From positions 3,299,501 to 3,363,500 of the forward strand of contig JADJRL010000003.1 of assembly GCA_016712225.1 (NCBI GenBank): a DNA stretch of 64,000 bases, in the 5' to 3' direction. Made by a program: the position numbers and the translations under genes. This document shows positions 1 to 8,987 of the stretch, piece after piece (the first letter of the stretch is position 1; the number at the start of each line of letters is the position of its first letter). Source of the stretch: Candidatus Defluviibacterium haderslevense (GTDB lineage Bacteria; Bacteroidota; Bacteroidia; Chitinophagales; Saprospiraceae). Under the pieces are notes generated by a model. It worked only from the letters and a program-made list of their open reading frames with translations, made no database searches and was not told the origin of the DNA.

Positions 1-280
1 AACTCCAAGGCACCCATCCCATATAATAATCCGATCTCAATATGCCATTACTTTCACCCAAGAAAACATGCTAATAATCCAATCATTTATATATGTAATA
101 ATTATAAATTCAAAATATTGAATATGACCACTCGAGAAGCCCCTAACTTATTCAATTAAAAACGGATATGATTTCATCTACAAGTAGATAACATTGCCAA
201 ATCAATAATAAACGAGAATTTAATTTCGCCTACTTAAGCATTTTCACTACCTTAGACATAACTATGAACTGAAATGATCC

Positions 281-425
281 ATTAAATTTGAAGAACCAAA
301 ACAAAAAATATCCCTTAACAAAGCCTTCTTGAAAGTAAAGCCCATTAAGACTGATATCGAACGGTTCAATGCTAATCTTTTGAAATTATTATCGTTGTGC
401 TGTCAATGGTGTGGATTTATTGATT
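281..425 (+). pseudogene. Remnant of Eco57I/type IIG-like restriction-modification protein N-terminus (copy 1)
   Basis: The frame from 281 reads about 48 residues including SLNKAFLKVKPIKTDIERF. This has the pattern found at the extreme N-terminus of large Eco57I-type restriction-methyltransferase proteins (alanine or serine, then LNKA, then KxKP, then an acidic helix). There is no start codon in register and nothing of the downstream nuclease or methylase follows. A second copy with nearly the same residues is at 2313-2441. The family assignment rests on recalled N-terminal motifs only. Confidence 0.4.
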
Positions 426-678
426 CAAATTCAAATTATTAATTTCTTGGTCGCTAAAAGAGGTAGGTCACTTTGCTCTGGATTTTGGCATCATAAACCA
501 CTCAAATTCCACTTTTTTATCAAATTTAGGATGGGTTGCTTTACTCTTGATTTGGCGGTTCAATATGCCCATGATTTTACATAGAACAAATTCATCCACA
601 AATTTCACTTGATTTTTTGGCTAATTGAATCTTCTATAGAAGTCATATGTAATTGCAATCTAGGTATATCTGTTAGGT

Positions 679-762
679 GATTCATAATATATAAAAATAT
701 AAATCTATATTAATATAGAAGAGAAGTTTATTTATTATTTTCAAATTGATTTTTTCACAGCA
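679..762. repeat. IS1182-type element end fragment (matches 15616-15703)
   Basis: The bases GATTCATAATATATAAAAAT followed by an AT-rich stretch and a TTTTTTCACA block occur here and again at 15616-15703, beside an IS1182 transposase remnant. The shared block is best read as one end of that element left behind without its transposase. Confidence 0.4.
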
Positions 763-900
763 TGATGGTTTTGAGATTGATGCGGCTGAGCATTTTAGTT
801 GTCTGTTTAAGGTGAATACTTGAAAATAATATTTAATACCTTTCCCAAAATGAAAACCGGATTTGTTCTTCTTGATTGAATCTCAAAATATGCACAGTAA

Positions 901-1689
901 TCACTTGCTATAAGTTAATTTGAAATATCCCATATTTTCAATTGTACTTATTGAACTAAAAGAATAGCCTCCTGAAATAAAGAATTGTTTAAAAATATGA
1001 ATACTTGCTTCTATTGTTGACGAAAACAGTACTTTTGATGGTTTAACCTGATTATCATCTTCAAAGAATTTTAAGTAATCTTTGTTATTATTATAGAGAG
1101 CTTGTCCATATATTTTGAATTGTGCTAAACCAGATAGATTTTCATCAGAAGGGGAGCCAAATAGTGGGACTAAAAATCTTATTTCAGTGGAAAACTGTCC
1201 TGAATGGAGGTAAATGTTTTTAGTGCCCCCGTTCTTTGTAGATTCATTAAGTTTATATCCTCCTTTTATATCTAACTGTAAGCCTCTAGTTTGATAATCT
1301 TTGTCCTTGTTAAAATACCAAGTTTTAGAAAAATAGGAATTAAGTAATCCTCCATATATATTTTGAAGTTCATTGCCAAGACTTTTTATTGAGTCATCTG
1401 GATTTGTAGAAAGTGTTGGAATAGATGATAATATATAAAAATCTAAAAAAGTTTTTTTACCCAACTTAGCATATAGCTTAATAGCTTTAATATTCACTCT
1501 CGGCACCGTATTTGTTAGATTAATTCCCAGTTGCTGAAATATTTCAGATCCTGTTCCATTCAAACTATCAGAATCCATTAAGTTTATAGACGGTTGAGTA
1601 TAATTTAGTTTTCTTGCAGGTTCAAATCCTTGTCCAAATGACAAGTTTGTTCCTAGAACAAATAGAATAAAACTCAATTTTTTTTTCAT
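901..1689 (-). CDS. Secreted hypothetical protein, possible outer-membrane beta-barrel
   Basis: I do not recognise the family. The 262-residue protein begins with a clear signal peptide (KKK, a hydrophobic stretch, then a likely cut near residue 19 before QGFEPARK). The rest alternates polar and hydrophobic residues, with aromatic-rich segments such as the final GYFKLTYSK, the style of outer-membrane beta-barrels in Bacteroidota. It stands alone between two debris regions, with more than 1 kb to the next gene. The function is unknown; it may be a passenger of the accessory island. Confidence 0.65.
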   Translation of the reverse strand: MKKKLSFILFVLGTNLSFGQGFEPARKLNYTQPSINLMDSDSLNGTGSEIFQQLGINLTNTVPRVNIKAIKLYAKLGKKTFLDFYILSSIPTLSTNPDDSIKSLGNELQNIYGGLLNSYFSKTWYFNKDKDYQTRGLQLDIKGGYKLNESTKNGGTKNIYLHSGQFSTEIRFLVPLFGSPSDENLSGLAQFKIYGQALYNNNKDYLKFFEDDNQVKPSKVLFSSTIEASIHIFKQFFISGGYSFSSISTIENMGYFKLTYSK

Positions 1690-2312
1690 ATTTTTTACAA
1701 TTATAGTTCATAACTTAAAGGAACGTTGATGCCATTCAAATTAAAGCTATTACTTTTAACATAAGCCAATCATAATAGAGTCAATGTTCCAGGTGGACTA
1801 TCTTTTATTTTAGTGAGGACAGTTCAGTCCTAGTTAGATGACAACAACCGATAACTAAACAAAATCCAATAAGGTAAATAAAGAATACAAAACTTCCTTA
1901 AGACAAATCTAAGCCGAGGTATGCAAGCATTGCTTGCTTTAGAGTCTTTGTCCAAGCCAAATATTATGACAATATTTATCTTGCAGAATTGATGCATTTC
2001 AAACATCATCCGTGATTAAGTTGGTTTTAGAAAATAAAGGTCACGGAGTCAATAGAAGTATGTTAAGTTCCTGTTGAATTCGCGTTTTGTTAAGCAAATA
2101 TAATAATATTTTTTATCGTAGTTAATTTTCAGTATATTATTTTTTAATAAATTTTATATTTTTTATTTAAGTATTACCCAGTACTTATTTAATTAACAAA
2201 TCAACACTTTGGTGTCTACCCAAATATTAACAATGCATAGATGTAGACAAATTATATTATTCCACATTTACATTTTCACTACCTTCGACACACCTAGGAA
2301 TTGAAATGATCC

Positions 2313-2441
2313 ATGAAATTAAAAGAACGAAAACCCAAAATAGCGCTGAATAAAGCCTTCTTGAAGGTAAAGCCCATTAGGACTGATATCGAACGGTTCA
2401 AGGCTAATTTGATGCAATTATTTTCGTTGTGCTGCCAATAG
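2313..2441 (+). pseudogene. Remnant of Eco57I/type IIG-like restriction-modification protein N-terminus (copy 2)
   Basis: An ATG at 2313 opens 42 codons containing ALNKAFLKVKPIRTDIERFK and then meets a TAG. It matches copy 1 at 281-425 almost residue for residue, and the match continues at DNA level for more than 100 bases after the stop. The two copies look like a duplicated, decayed gene start. Proteins with this N-terminus are normally about 1000 residues long, so this fragment cannot function as one. Confidence 0.4.
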
Positions 2442-2564
2442 TATTTGGATTTATTGATTCAAATACAAAGCATTAATTTCTTGGTCGCTAAAAGGAGAGG
2501 GTCACTTTACTCAAGATTTTGGCATCATTGACTACTTCAATTCCTCTTTTTTATCAAATTTAGG

Positions 2565-2690
2565 GTGGGTTACTTTGATGCGGATTTAATTGGTCAACAT
2601 TCGCCTGATTTGATGGGTCAATTTACTCCGGATTATGCAGTGGGTCAATCCGCTCCGGATTATGCATCTGGTGGCTTTCTGTCCACCGAC
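2565..2690. repeat. Tandem GGGTCA...CCGGATT motifs, IS21-end-like
   Basis: Several diverged copies of a motif close to GGGTCAATTTACTCCGGATT follow one another (about 2571, 2619, 2641). Multiple short repeats of this kind occur at the ends of IS21-family elements in Bacteroidota. Related wording occurs near 460-480. No istA or istB coding remnant is visible here, so the assignment is tentative. Confidence 0.3.
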
Positions 2691-2842
2691 CTAGCAAGGC
2701 ATCGGAAATAATGCGTTTAATTGTCTTTGCCGTGTCTGCTTGTGTGGTTGAGTATTTTTTATTTTTCGGAGAGGAGGAGATTTTTTTTTAATTCAATTTT
2801 GACTAGGCTGCAAAGGATCTTACGCGTGTGCAATGGTTTTGG

Positions 2843-4591
2843 TTAGTTGAATATCTCACGTATCATATTCTTTATTGTTAGGTTTTCCAATTTGATTGCA
2901 ACAGATCTAACATTGTCGAGTTCCTCTCTCCAATGAAGTCTATCATTGTAAATAATTCCAAGTAGATAATATATATCTGGCACAGAATGTCTAATTGTTT
3001 CACAGTAATCTAATTTCTTTTTAGTTCCATGTTCTGCAAGGAATAGTAACTGTTTTGCAGGGTCTGCAATTTGTTGATGAATTAATTTTTCTATTCTTAC
3101 TCTTACCCCAAAGCAAATTGCCAATGGGTCATAGTTTGTTTGGTCGTTGAGATATTTTTGAACTTCGGCTATAATAAATTGATGAAATCTAATTGAGTCA
3201 CCCCACGAAGCTGGTAAACTCAAAGCAGTAAATTCAGCAGAAATATTTATCGGTGTCGGCTCAAAATGAAAATGATGTTTATCTACATTCTGTTGGATTG
3301 TTGCGTCCTCTCTTTTCTTTATCAGTTTAACCAAGTTTGGATTTGAATGATATGGAACATCTTTGAGGTAAACGACTTTAATTTTGTGACGATTAAAGCA
3401 AAAATGGTTAAAGAAAAGTGGGTCTAAATGTGTCATTAAAATTGGAAAGAAATTTTTCCCTTGTAATTTCATTTCTTCAATCATTGTCGTTATGAAATAC
3501 TGAAATGAAATTAAGTTTGCATCATCTAAGTAGTCAAATATTTCATCAATGATTAAAATACAATTCCGTTGTCTGAAATTTCTTTTTGCTTTCATTAGCA
3601 TTGTAATGAATGATAACACGTCTCTTTGACCGTTTGAAATTTCATGTGCTTTTGGCCACTCAACAATTAAGCTGTTGTGGTTTTTGTCTTCCTTTGGTCT
3701 GATTGTATGTCGAGTGGTATTAAAATTGGAAATTGTTTTTTCGTAGTATGCTTTGTCATCAAGATAACAAGCGTAATTGACAGCTTTTTTAAAATTCGCT
3801 GCCATAGTGTTTGCAACATCAATAATTTGAAATGCTGCCAAGTAACTATCAACATCAGTTTTTATTTCATCAAACTTTCTTATGATATCTGCCAATTTAG
3901 AAAATTCACCTATTGCTTGGATTTCTGCTTTTTTATTGGCTTCAATCCAATTTTTTATTACTTCGGATGTACCTGCTTGAGCATTTATTTCGGCTTTAAG
4001 GTCATTTAGTGATTTTGAATTTTTCACTTGACCAAACTTTGAAAAATCAACTTCGTTTGCAATGTCCCATAGCAATGGAGCACAATTATAAGCATTTGAA
4101 ATATTTGGTAAAATTTTTCCATTTGCACCGAATGCTTTTTTTGCATCACCTGAATTGTAACTGAACGCAACTTTTGGTGGAATGGTCGGCACTAGAATAG
4201 TTGGTGAAATTTCTAATGAAGATTTAACAATTACATTTCCACCAATATTCATTTTAGTAGCCTTAGCCATCAATTGACTATTGATAACGAAAACATCAAA
4301 CTCGTTGGGAATAGTGTTAGTTGTATCGTTAGCTAAAAGTATTCTTGTACCAGCAGCATCTTCTACAACCATTGAGAGTATAGGTCTGTTGGCATCATTA
4401 TCTTGGTAATAATGCTTTGTGTCTAACTCAATTTTAGCTCTTTTAAGTGAGTCAAACCCAATACTAAATGAACTTTTGCCAAAACCATTAGGGGCAACTA
4501 AAAGATTGGGCTTGTTGGGTAGCAAATCCAAATTGAAAGCTTTGTTGCCAATGCCTTTTACATTTGTTATTTCAATGGTTTTAATTTTCAT
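2843..4591 (-). CDS. SMC/RecF-like AAA ATPase at the end of a type I restriction operon
   Basis: The 582-residue protein has a Walker A motif APNGFGKSS at residues 33-41, an ABC-type signature ISNGQRDVLSF near 318-328 and a Walker B motif CILIIDEIFDYLDD near 344-357. This is the layout of the overcoming-lysogenisation/RecF-like ABC ATPases common in defence loci. The C-terminal 220 residues are unassigned. The gene begins two bases after the hsdR stop, so it is co-transcribed with hsdM, hsdS and hsdR. It probably adds an ATP-dependent accessory or regulatory step to restriction, but that role is inferred. It is not one of the three standard subunits. Confidence 0.85.
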   Translation of the reverse strand: MKIKTIEITNVKGIGNKAFNLDLLPNKPNLLVAPNGFGKSSFSIGFDSLKRAKIELDTKHYYQDNDANRPILSMVVEDAAGTRILLANDTTNTIPNEFDVFVINSQLMAKATKMNIGGNVIVKSSLEISPTILVPTIPPKVAFSYNSGDAKKAFGANGKILPNISNAYNCAPLLWDIANEVDFSKFGQVKNSKSLNDLKAEINAQAGTSEVIKNWIEANKKAEIQAIGEFSKLADIIRKFDEIKTDVDSYLAAFQIIDVANTMAANFKKAVNYACYLDDKAYYEKTISNFNTTRHTIRPKEDKNHNSLIVEWPKAHEISNGQRDVLSFITMLMKAKRNFRQRNCILIIDEIFDYLDDANLISFQYFITTMIEEMKLQGKNFFPILMTHLDPLFFNHFCFNRHKIKVVYLKDVPYHSNPNLVKLIKKREDATIQQNVDKHHFHFEPTPINISAEFTALSLPASWGDSIRFHQFIIAEVQKYLNDQTNYDPLAICFGVRVRIEKLIHQQIADPAKQLLFLAEHGTKKKLDYCETIRHSVPDIYYLLGIIYNDRLHWREELDNVRSVAIKLENLTIKNMIREIFN

Positions 4592-4593
4592 TT

Positions 4594-7500
4594 CTATTTC
4601 TGTGCATTAATACCTCTATTAATTAACTCTTTCACAACGCCAAACATCATTGCAGAGAAATCCTCTTTAAATTCTTTGTTGTCAGAGTATAGTTTGTAAA
4701 GGTCAAAGTTTGTTGTAATGTGTTTTAGCAATTCTTCGCCAACAACTTTGTCGCTGGTTATTCTTGCGTTTTGGTCGTCTGAATATTTTATTGAAGTAAT
4801 GAGCTCTTGATTTTTCGCAACATCATTTGCAATGTTTTTAGCCATTTGTCGAACTTTGTCGGCATCTTCAAACTGTGTTCCGTAGCGGTCATTGAAAGTT
4901 TGGAGAATATTTGATAGCCTGTCAATCTCTGGTTGATTTGTTCCGCCTCTCATGTCGGTAGGAATTGGCTTTAAATCTTCCCCTTGTTCCATTGCAATAT
5001 TGGTTGTTGCTTCCAATTGCAAACGGTAACTGTCCATGTCAATATTGTCTAGAATGCCTTGTGCTAAATCAATTGGAGTTTCACCACCTAATTTGTTTTG
5101 CAAGTGGTTTAAGAAAATATAAAGCCTTTCCAAATACGGATTTTCAAACGGCACAATTTGAGAAAGGAAAATATACAAGCGAACATAAGTTTTAACCTTT
5201 GCTCTAAAATCTGCTTGTTGTTCTTCAGCTAAATCATTTCTAAAAATCGCGGATGAACTGTCAAGCATTGAATGAAGTTGGTCAACGGGAACGTTTGCCA
5301 AAATCTTTTCTGAAAATTCAATAACCTGTTCTTTTGTGTAAAGCTGATAATTATCCAAAGCATCTTGCAAGTCGAACAATTTATTTGGGTCGGTTGCTTC
5401 GCCTAAAATAGTGCTTTCAAAATATGGTTTAAAAGCCTTTTCAATGTCTTCGGCTGTGTTTGCAAAGTCTAAAACAAACGTGTCTTTCTTTAGTGGATGA
5501 CTTCTGTTCAATCTTGAAAGAGTTTGAACTGCGTTTACACCTCCCAATTTTTTATCTACATACATGGTATGCAAAAGAGGTTGGTCAAATCCAGTTTGAA
5601 ATTTATTAGCAACTAGTAAAAAGCGATATTCGTTTTTCTCAAATTCCGTGGGAATTGAGTTGCTCGAAAATCCGTTTAGGTTTGCTTCTGTTTGGCCGTC
5701 AATTTCTCCAGAGAACGCCACAATAGCCTTGTAAGGACTATTTATTTTGTGCAAATAATCGTCAAATGCTTTTTTGTACTTCACTGCGTTAGCTCTTGAA
5801 CTTGTTACCAACATGGCTTTTGCAAAGCCACCCATTCGTTTTTTACGAATAACGTTTTCCATAAAATGATCTCCAATTAAAATTGCTTTCTTTTTTATGG
5901 CGTGTTCATGGCTTTCTACATAGTGCTTTAGTTTCTTCTGGGCTTTAAGTTTGTCGTATTCGGGGTCGTCCTCAATTTTCTTTAATAAAGCGTAATAGCT
6001 TTGGTAGGTAGTGTAATTCTGTAAAACGTCCATGATAAAACCTTCTTCAATGGCTTGTTTCATAGAATACAAATGAAAGGCTCGAAACTTTGTTTTTCCT
6101 CCTTCTTCAAATGGAACACCAAATAATTCCAATGTTTTATTCTTGGGCGTTGCAGTAAATGCAAAGTAGCTAGCGTTTGGCAATAGCTTTCTTGACTTTA
6201 CTAAAACCCTGATTAAATCTTCGCCTGTAATTGTTTCCTCTGCATCTTCAACATCAACCATGCTTGCAATGTCTTCCAAATCTTTTTCTAATTCAGATTG
6301 TGTGGCTTGGTCAAGATTTAGTTTAGATAAAGTTTCATTGAGTTTCCTTGCCATTTGTCCACTCAAACTACTGTGAGCTTCATCAATGATAATGGCAAAG
6401 TTTGTTCCTGGCAATTCTCCAATTTCTTCAACAATGTGAGGGAACTTTTGAATTGTGGTAATGATAATCTTTTTACCTTCTTCTAATGCTTCTTTTAATT
6501 GTTTGCTTCCTTCTGTGATAGCTTCAACAACTCCGTTCACTTGTTGAAACTGTTTGATATTGTTTCGGATTTGAACATCTAAAACTCTACGGTCGGTAAC
6601 TACAATTACCGTATCAAAAATATTGTCTTTGCCTGATTTGTCATGTAAACCAACCAATTGATGAGCCAACCAAGAAATAGAATTTGATTTACCTGAACCT
6701 GCCGAATGTTGAATTAAATATTTTTGCCCTGAACCTTTTTCTTGTGCATCTGCTAAAAGTTTTCTTACTGCAAGCAATTGATGATAACGAGGGAAAATTA
6801 ATTTCTTTTCTTTCCTTGTTTTAATTTTTCCCTTCTCGTCTAAATATTCCTTTTCTTCTGTTATTAATTGGCAGAAGTTCTGAACAATGTCAGTCAGATT
6901 ATTTTTAGTCAAAATCTCTTTCCACAAATAATCTGTTTTTATTCCGTCTTTTGGCGGATTTCCTGCACCGTTATTGCAGCCTTTGTTAAATGGTAAAAAA
7001 TAGGATTTCTCTTTTTTGAGTTGCGTACACATCCAAATTTCTTCGGTGTCAACCGCAAAATTTACCATCAACCTACCCAATCGGAATAATTCTTCATTCG
7101 GATCACGGTCGTATTTGTATTGCTTTATAGCGTGTTGAACATTCTGTTTGGTCAATTCATTTTTCAACTCAAATGATATTACAGGAATACCATTGATGAA
7201 AATCATCATGTCCAACGACTTTTTATCGATTGGAGAAAAATATACCTGACGCATTACCGAAAACAAATTGGCTTGATACAATGCGTTTGCATCAGCATTG
7301 TAGGCGGAAACTGGTTTGTCGTAAAACAAATTCAGTTTGGTGTCGGTAAAGCCATCTGTAATTCCTTTGCGTAAAACTTCAATTACACCTTTTGCCTGTA
7401 TTTGGTCGTTTAGGCGTTTTATTATTTTTTGCTCATAAAGGTCTTTGTGAAAGACTTTAAGTTTAGCTATTGCTTTGGGTTGTGTGGCTTCTAAAAATCG

Positions 7501-7638
7501 AAACAGCAATTCATTATCTAAACAAGAAACATTGTCGTAAACTTTGTTTTCACGAAGTAAATACTTGTTCTTCTCAACCAGATATTGAGAGATGTGAGCT
7601 TCCAAGCCTTTTTCTGTTGTGTCTGTTTGTTTACTCAT
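4594..7638 (-). CDS. hsdR: Type I restriction enzyme endonuclease/translocase subunit R
   Basis: HsdR is the motor and nuclease subunit: it translocates DNA with ATP and cuts far from the recognition site. The 1014-residue length is normal. The PD-(D/E)xK nuclease core is visible as D143 and the ELK motif at 157-159. The helicase part follows with Walker A HSAGSGKS (311-318) and the DEAH box IIIDEAH (416-422), then the second RecA-like half and a helical C-terminal region for methylase contact. Its ATG shares one base with the hsdS stop (TAATG), implying coupled translation. All key residues are present, so it should be active. Confidence 0.95.
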   Translation of the reverse strand: MSKQTDTTEKGLEAHISQYLVEKNKYLLRENKVYDNVSCLDNELLFRFLEATQPKAIAKLKVFHKDLYEQKIIKRLNDQIQAKGVIEVLRKGITDGFTDTKLNLFYDKPVSAYNADANALYQANLFSVMRQVYFSPIDKKSLDMMIFINGIPVISFELKNELTKQNVQHAIKQYKYDRDPNEELFRLGRLMVNFAVDTEEIWMCTQLKKEKSYFLPFNKGCNNGAGNPPKDGIKTDYLWKEILTKNNLTDIVQNFCQLITEEKEYLDEKGKIKTRKEKKLIFPRYHQLLAVRKLLADAQEKGSGQKYLIQHSAGSGKSNSISWLAHQLVGLHDKSGKDNIFDTVIVVTDRRVLDVQIRNNIKQFQQVNGVVEAITEGSKQLKEALEEGKKIIITTIQKFPHIVEEIGELPGTNFAIIIDEAHSSLSGQMARKLNETLSKLNLDQATQSELEKDLEDIASMVDVEDAEETITGEDLIRVLVKSRKLLPNASYFAFTATPKNKTLELFGVPFEEGGKTKFRAFHLYSMKQAIEEGFIMDVLQNYTTYQSYYALLKKIEDDPEYDKLKAQKKLKHYVESHEHAIKKKAILIGDHFMENVIRKKRMGGFAKAMLVTSSRANAVKYKKAFDDYLHKINSPYKAIVAFSGEIDGQTEANLNGFSSNSIPTEFEKNEYRFLLVANKFQTGFDQPLLHTMYVDKKLGGVNAVQTLSRLNRSHPLKKDTFVLDFANTAEDIEKAFKPYFESTILGEATDPNKLFDLQDALDNYQLYTKEQVIEFSEKILANVPVDQLHSMLDSSSAIFRNDLAEEQQADFRAKVKTYVRLYIFLSQIVPFENPYLERLYIFLNHLQNKLGGETPIDLAQGILDNIDMDSYRLQLEATTNIAMEQGEDLKPIPTDMRGGTNQPEIDRLSNILQTFNDRYGTQFEDADKVRQMAKNIANDVAKNQELITSIKYSDDQNARITSDKVVGEELLKHITTNFDLYKLYSDNKEFKEDFSAMMFGVVKELINRGINAQK

Positions 7639-8987
7639 TATTCCATTTCTTGTTTTTTATACTCCGCTTCCTCTTCTGCTGCAATATTCATCTCCTCTTC
7701 AAGGTCTTCAAAAGTTTCTTCTTCAATAGTTGACAAGTTGAATTGTCTCACATCAATTTTTCCAGTTACAACTTCAGCGACAATAGCATCTTTGTATTCG
7801 TTAATTAGATTTTTTTCTTTGGTAAAAATTGCAACTTGCTTCTCATATTGCTCAATATGTTTTATACAAATAGTAAGGTCTTCAATCTTTGGAATAGGAA
7901 TTAGAAGCTCAGAAAAGTCAGTCCAACGTACATTCTTGCCATCACGAATGCCGGTAATTGCTGTATTAAGCTGGTTGATGAATTGCTTCGTTTTGAATAA
8001 ATATCGGTAAAACTGTATGTATTCATATTTAGAATATTCAGCTTTCAATCTTATTATGGTATAAGCAGGACTTATAATGCCTCTATAACCTGAAAACTCT
8101 ATACCGCCTTGAAAGCTTCTAAGACTGATTACAAAATCATTTGGTTCAACCAATTTTTGTCCTTCAATGCCAGTAGTAGGTGCAACAAAATTTTCTTCAC
8201 ACATTGATTTTGGCAATACACCTCTTTTTTGCGTTGCAGCAAGAAGTGGTTCGTCAGGATGATTTGTTTCCTTAAATTCTTTGAATATCCGTTTTGCCTT
8301 TTCAACTTTCCATGTTTTATTGATAGACGGCCAAAATATACTTTCGGGTTCATCACTTGAACTTTCTGACTTTTGAATAGATGTGTTTATTCTTTCAAGC
8401 AACTGCTTTAGAAGCAATTCCTTTTTAAAGATTAGTTTCTCAATCTTAGAAGTTTTGAAATCAAGATAATTTGCAATTTTGATTTGTTCTTCTTTTTCGG
8501 GAACTAAAATGGTTTCTCGTCCAAATTCTTTAAACGCTAAGGACTGTCTAACACCACCACCGAGATTGTAGAAATATTTTATCTTGTCGATAAAGTGCAG
8601 TTGGTAATAAAAGTATTTGGAATGAATATCAGTTTTAGGTGCTAAACCTAAATAGGCATTTGTAATAATTCCTTTTTCGTTGGCGTAGCCAACTCTCAAA
8701 GAAGTTTTGTCATTCTGCAAATCAGTAAAACGTAAAACAATGTATCCTTGGTCAATTATCTGATATCCTTCAAATGATGCAGGTACTAAGCCTGTGGCGT
8801 TGTCTATGTCTTTTCGTTTCAGTTTTCCGTAACTAAGCGAAAGTAAATTCCTTTCAATAAGTCCAATGTTTTTGTTCTTGTTGTCGGCAAACAACATACG
8901 TAATTCGGTTTCCTGCCAATGGCTCGGTATCTGCTCTTGCCAAAGCGTTTTGGATGGTTTATATTTTGGATATTTCGCCTTGCTCAT
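7638..8987 (-). CDS. hsdS: Type I restriction enzyme specificity subunit S
   Basis: HsdS chooses the DNA sequence that the complex methylates or restricts. The 449 residues show two target-recognition domains (about 15-160 and 225-375), each ending in a long helical spacer. The central spacer has the EQIKIANYLDFKTSKIEKLI pattern typical of the family, and the second lies near 385-430. The last 30 residues are unusually acidic (a run of EEE and DLEEE). The start overlaps the hsdM stop by one base and the end overlaps the hsdR start by one base. Recognition half-sites cannot be predicted from this alone. Confidence 0.93.
   Translation of the reverse strand: MSKAKYPKYKPSKTLWQEQIPSHWQETELRMLFADNKNKNIGLIERNLLSLSYGKLKRKDIDNATGLVPASFEGYQIIDQGYIVLRFTDLQNDKTSLRVGYANEKGIITNAYLGLAPKTDIHSKYFYYQLHFIDKIKYFYNLGGGVRQSLAFKEFGRETILVPEKEEQIKIANYLDFKTSKIEKLIFKKELLLKQLLERINTSIQKSESSSDEPESIFWPSINKTWKVEKAKRIFKEFKETNHPDEPLLAATQKRGVLPKSMCEENFVAPTTGIEGQKLVEPNDFVISLRSFQGGIEFSGYRGIISPAYTIIRLKAEYSKYEYIQFYRYLFKTKQFINQLNTAITGIRDGKNVRWTDFSELLIPIPKIEDLTICIKHIEQYEKQVAIFTKEKNLINEYKDAIVAEVVTGKIDVRQFNLSTIEEETFEDLEEEMNIAAEEEAEYKKQEME

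Larger units (their letters stand above)
1..900. other. Gene-poor region with mobile-element and restriction-gene remnants
   Basis: I see no intact gene here. It contains a dead copy of the start of an Eco57I-type restriction gene (281-425), sequence after it that is repeated around 2440-2590, and a short segment at 679-762 that matches the outer end of the IS1182-family remnant near 15616-15703. The whole stretch reads as accumulated debris at the edge of the accessory island. Confidence 0.6.
1690..2842. other. Gene-poor region with duplicated restriction-gene remnant and IS21-like motifs
   Basis: No intact gene is visible. The stretch around 2267-2590 is a diverged copy of 235-560 and includes the second Eco57I-like N-terminal remnant. 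From about 2565 to 2690 there are repeated motifs of the form GGGTCA-n-TTT-n-CTCCGGATT. The last 80 bases lie just beyond the stop of the ATPase gene of the restriction operon and may hold its terminator, but I see no clear hairpin followed by a T run. Confidence 0.55.

Noticed and set aside
7470..8010. Plus-strand frames of 87 and 141 codons opposite hsdR/hsdS
   Set aside because: Serine/phenylalanine/cysteine-rich translations are typical of antisense frames of acidic helical regions; hsdS and hsdR cover the DNA fully.
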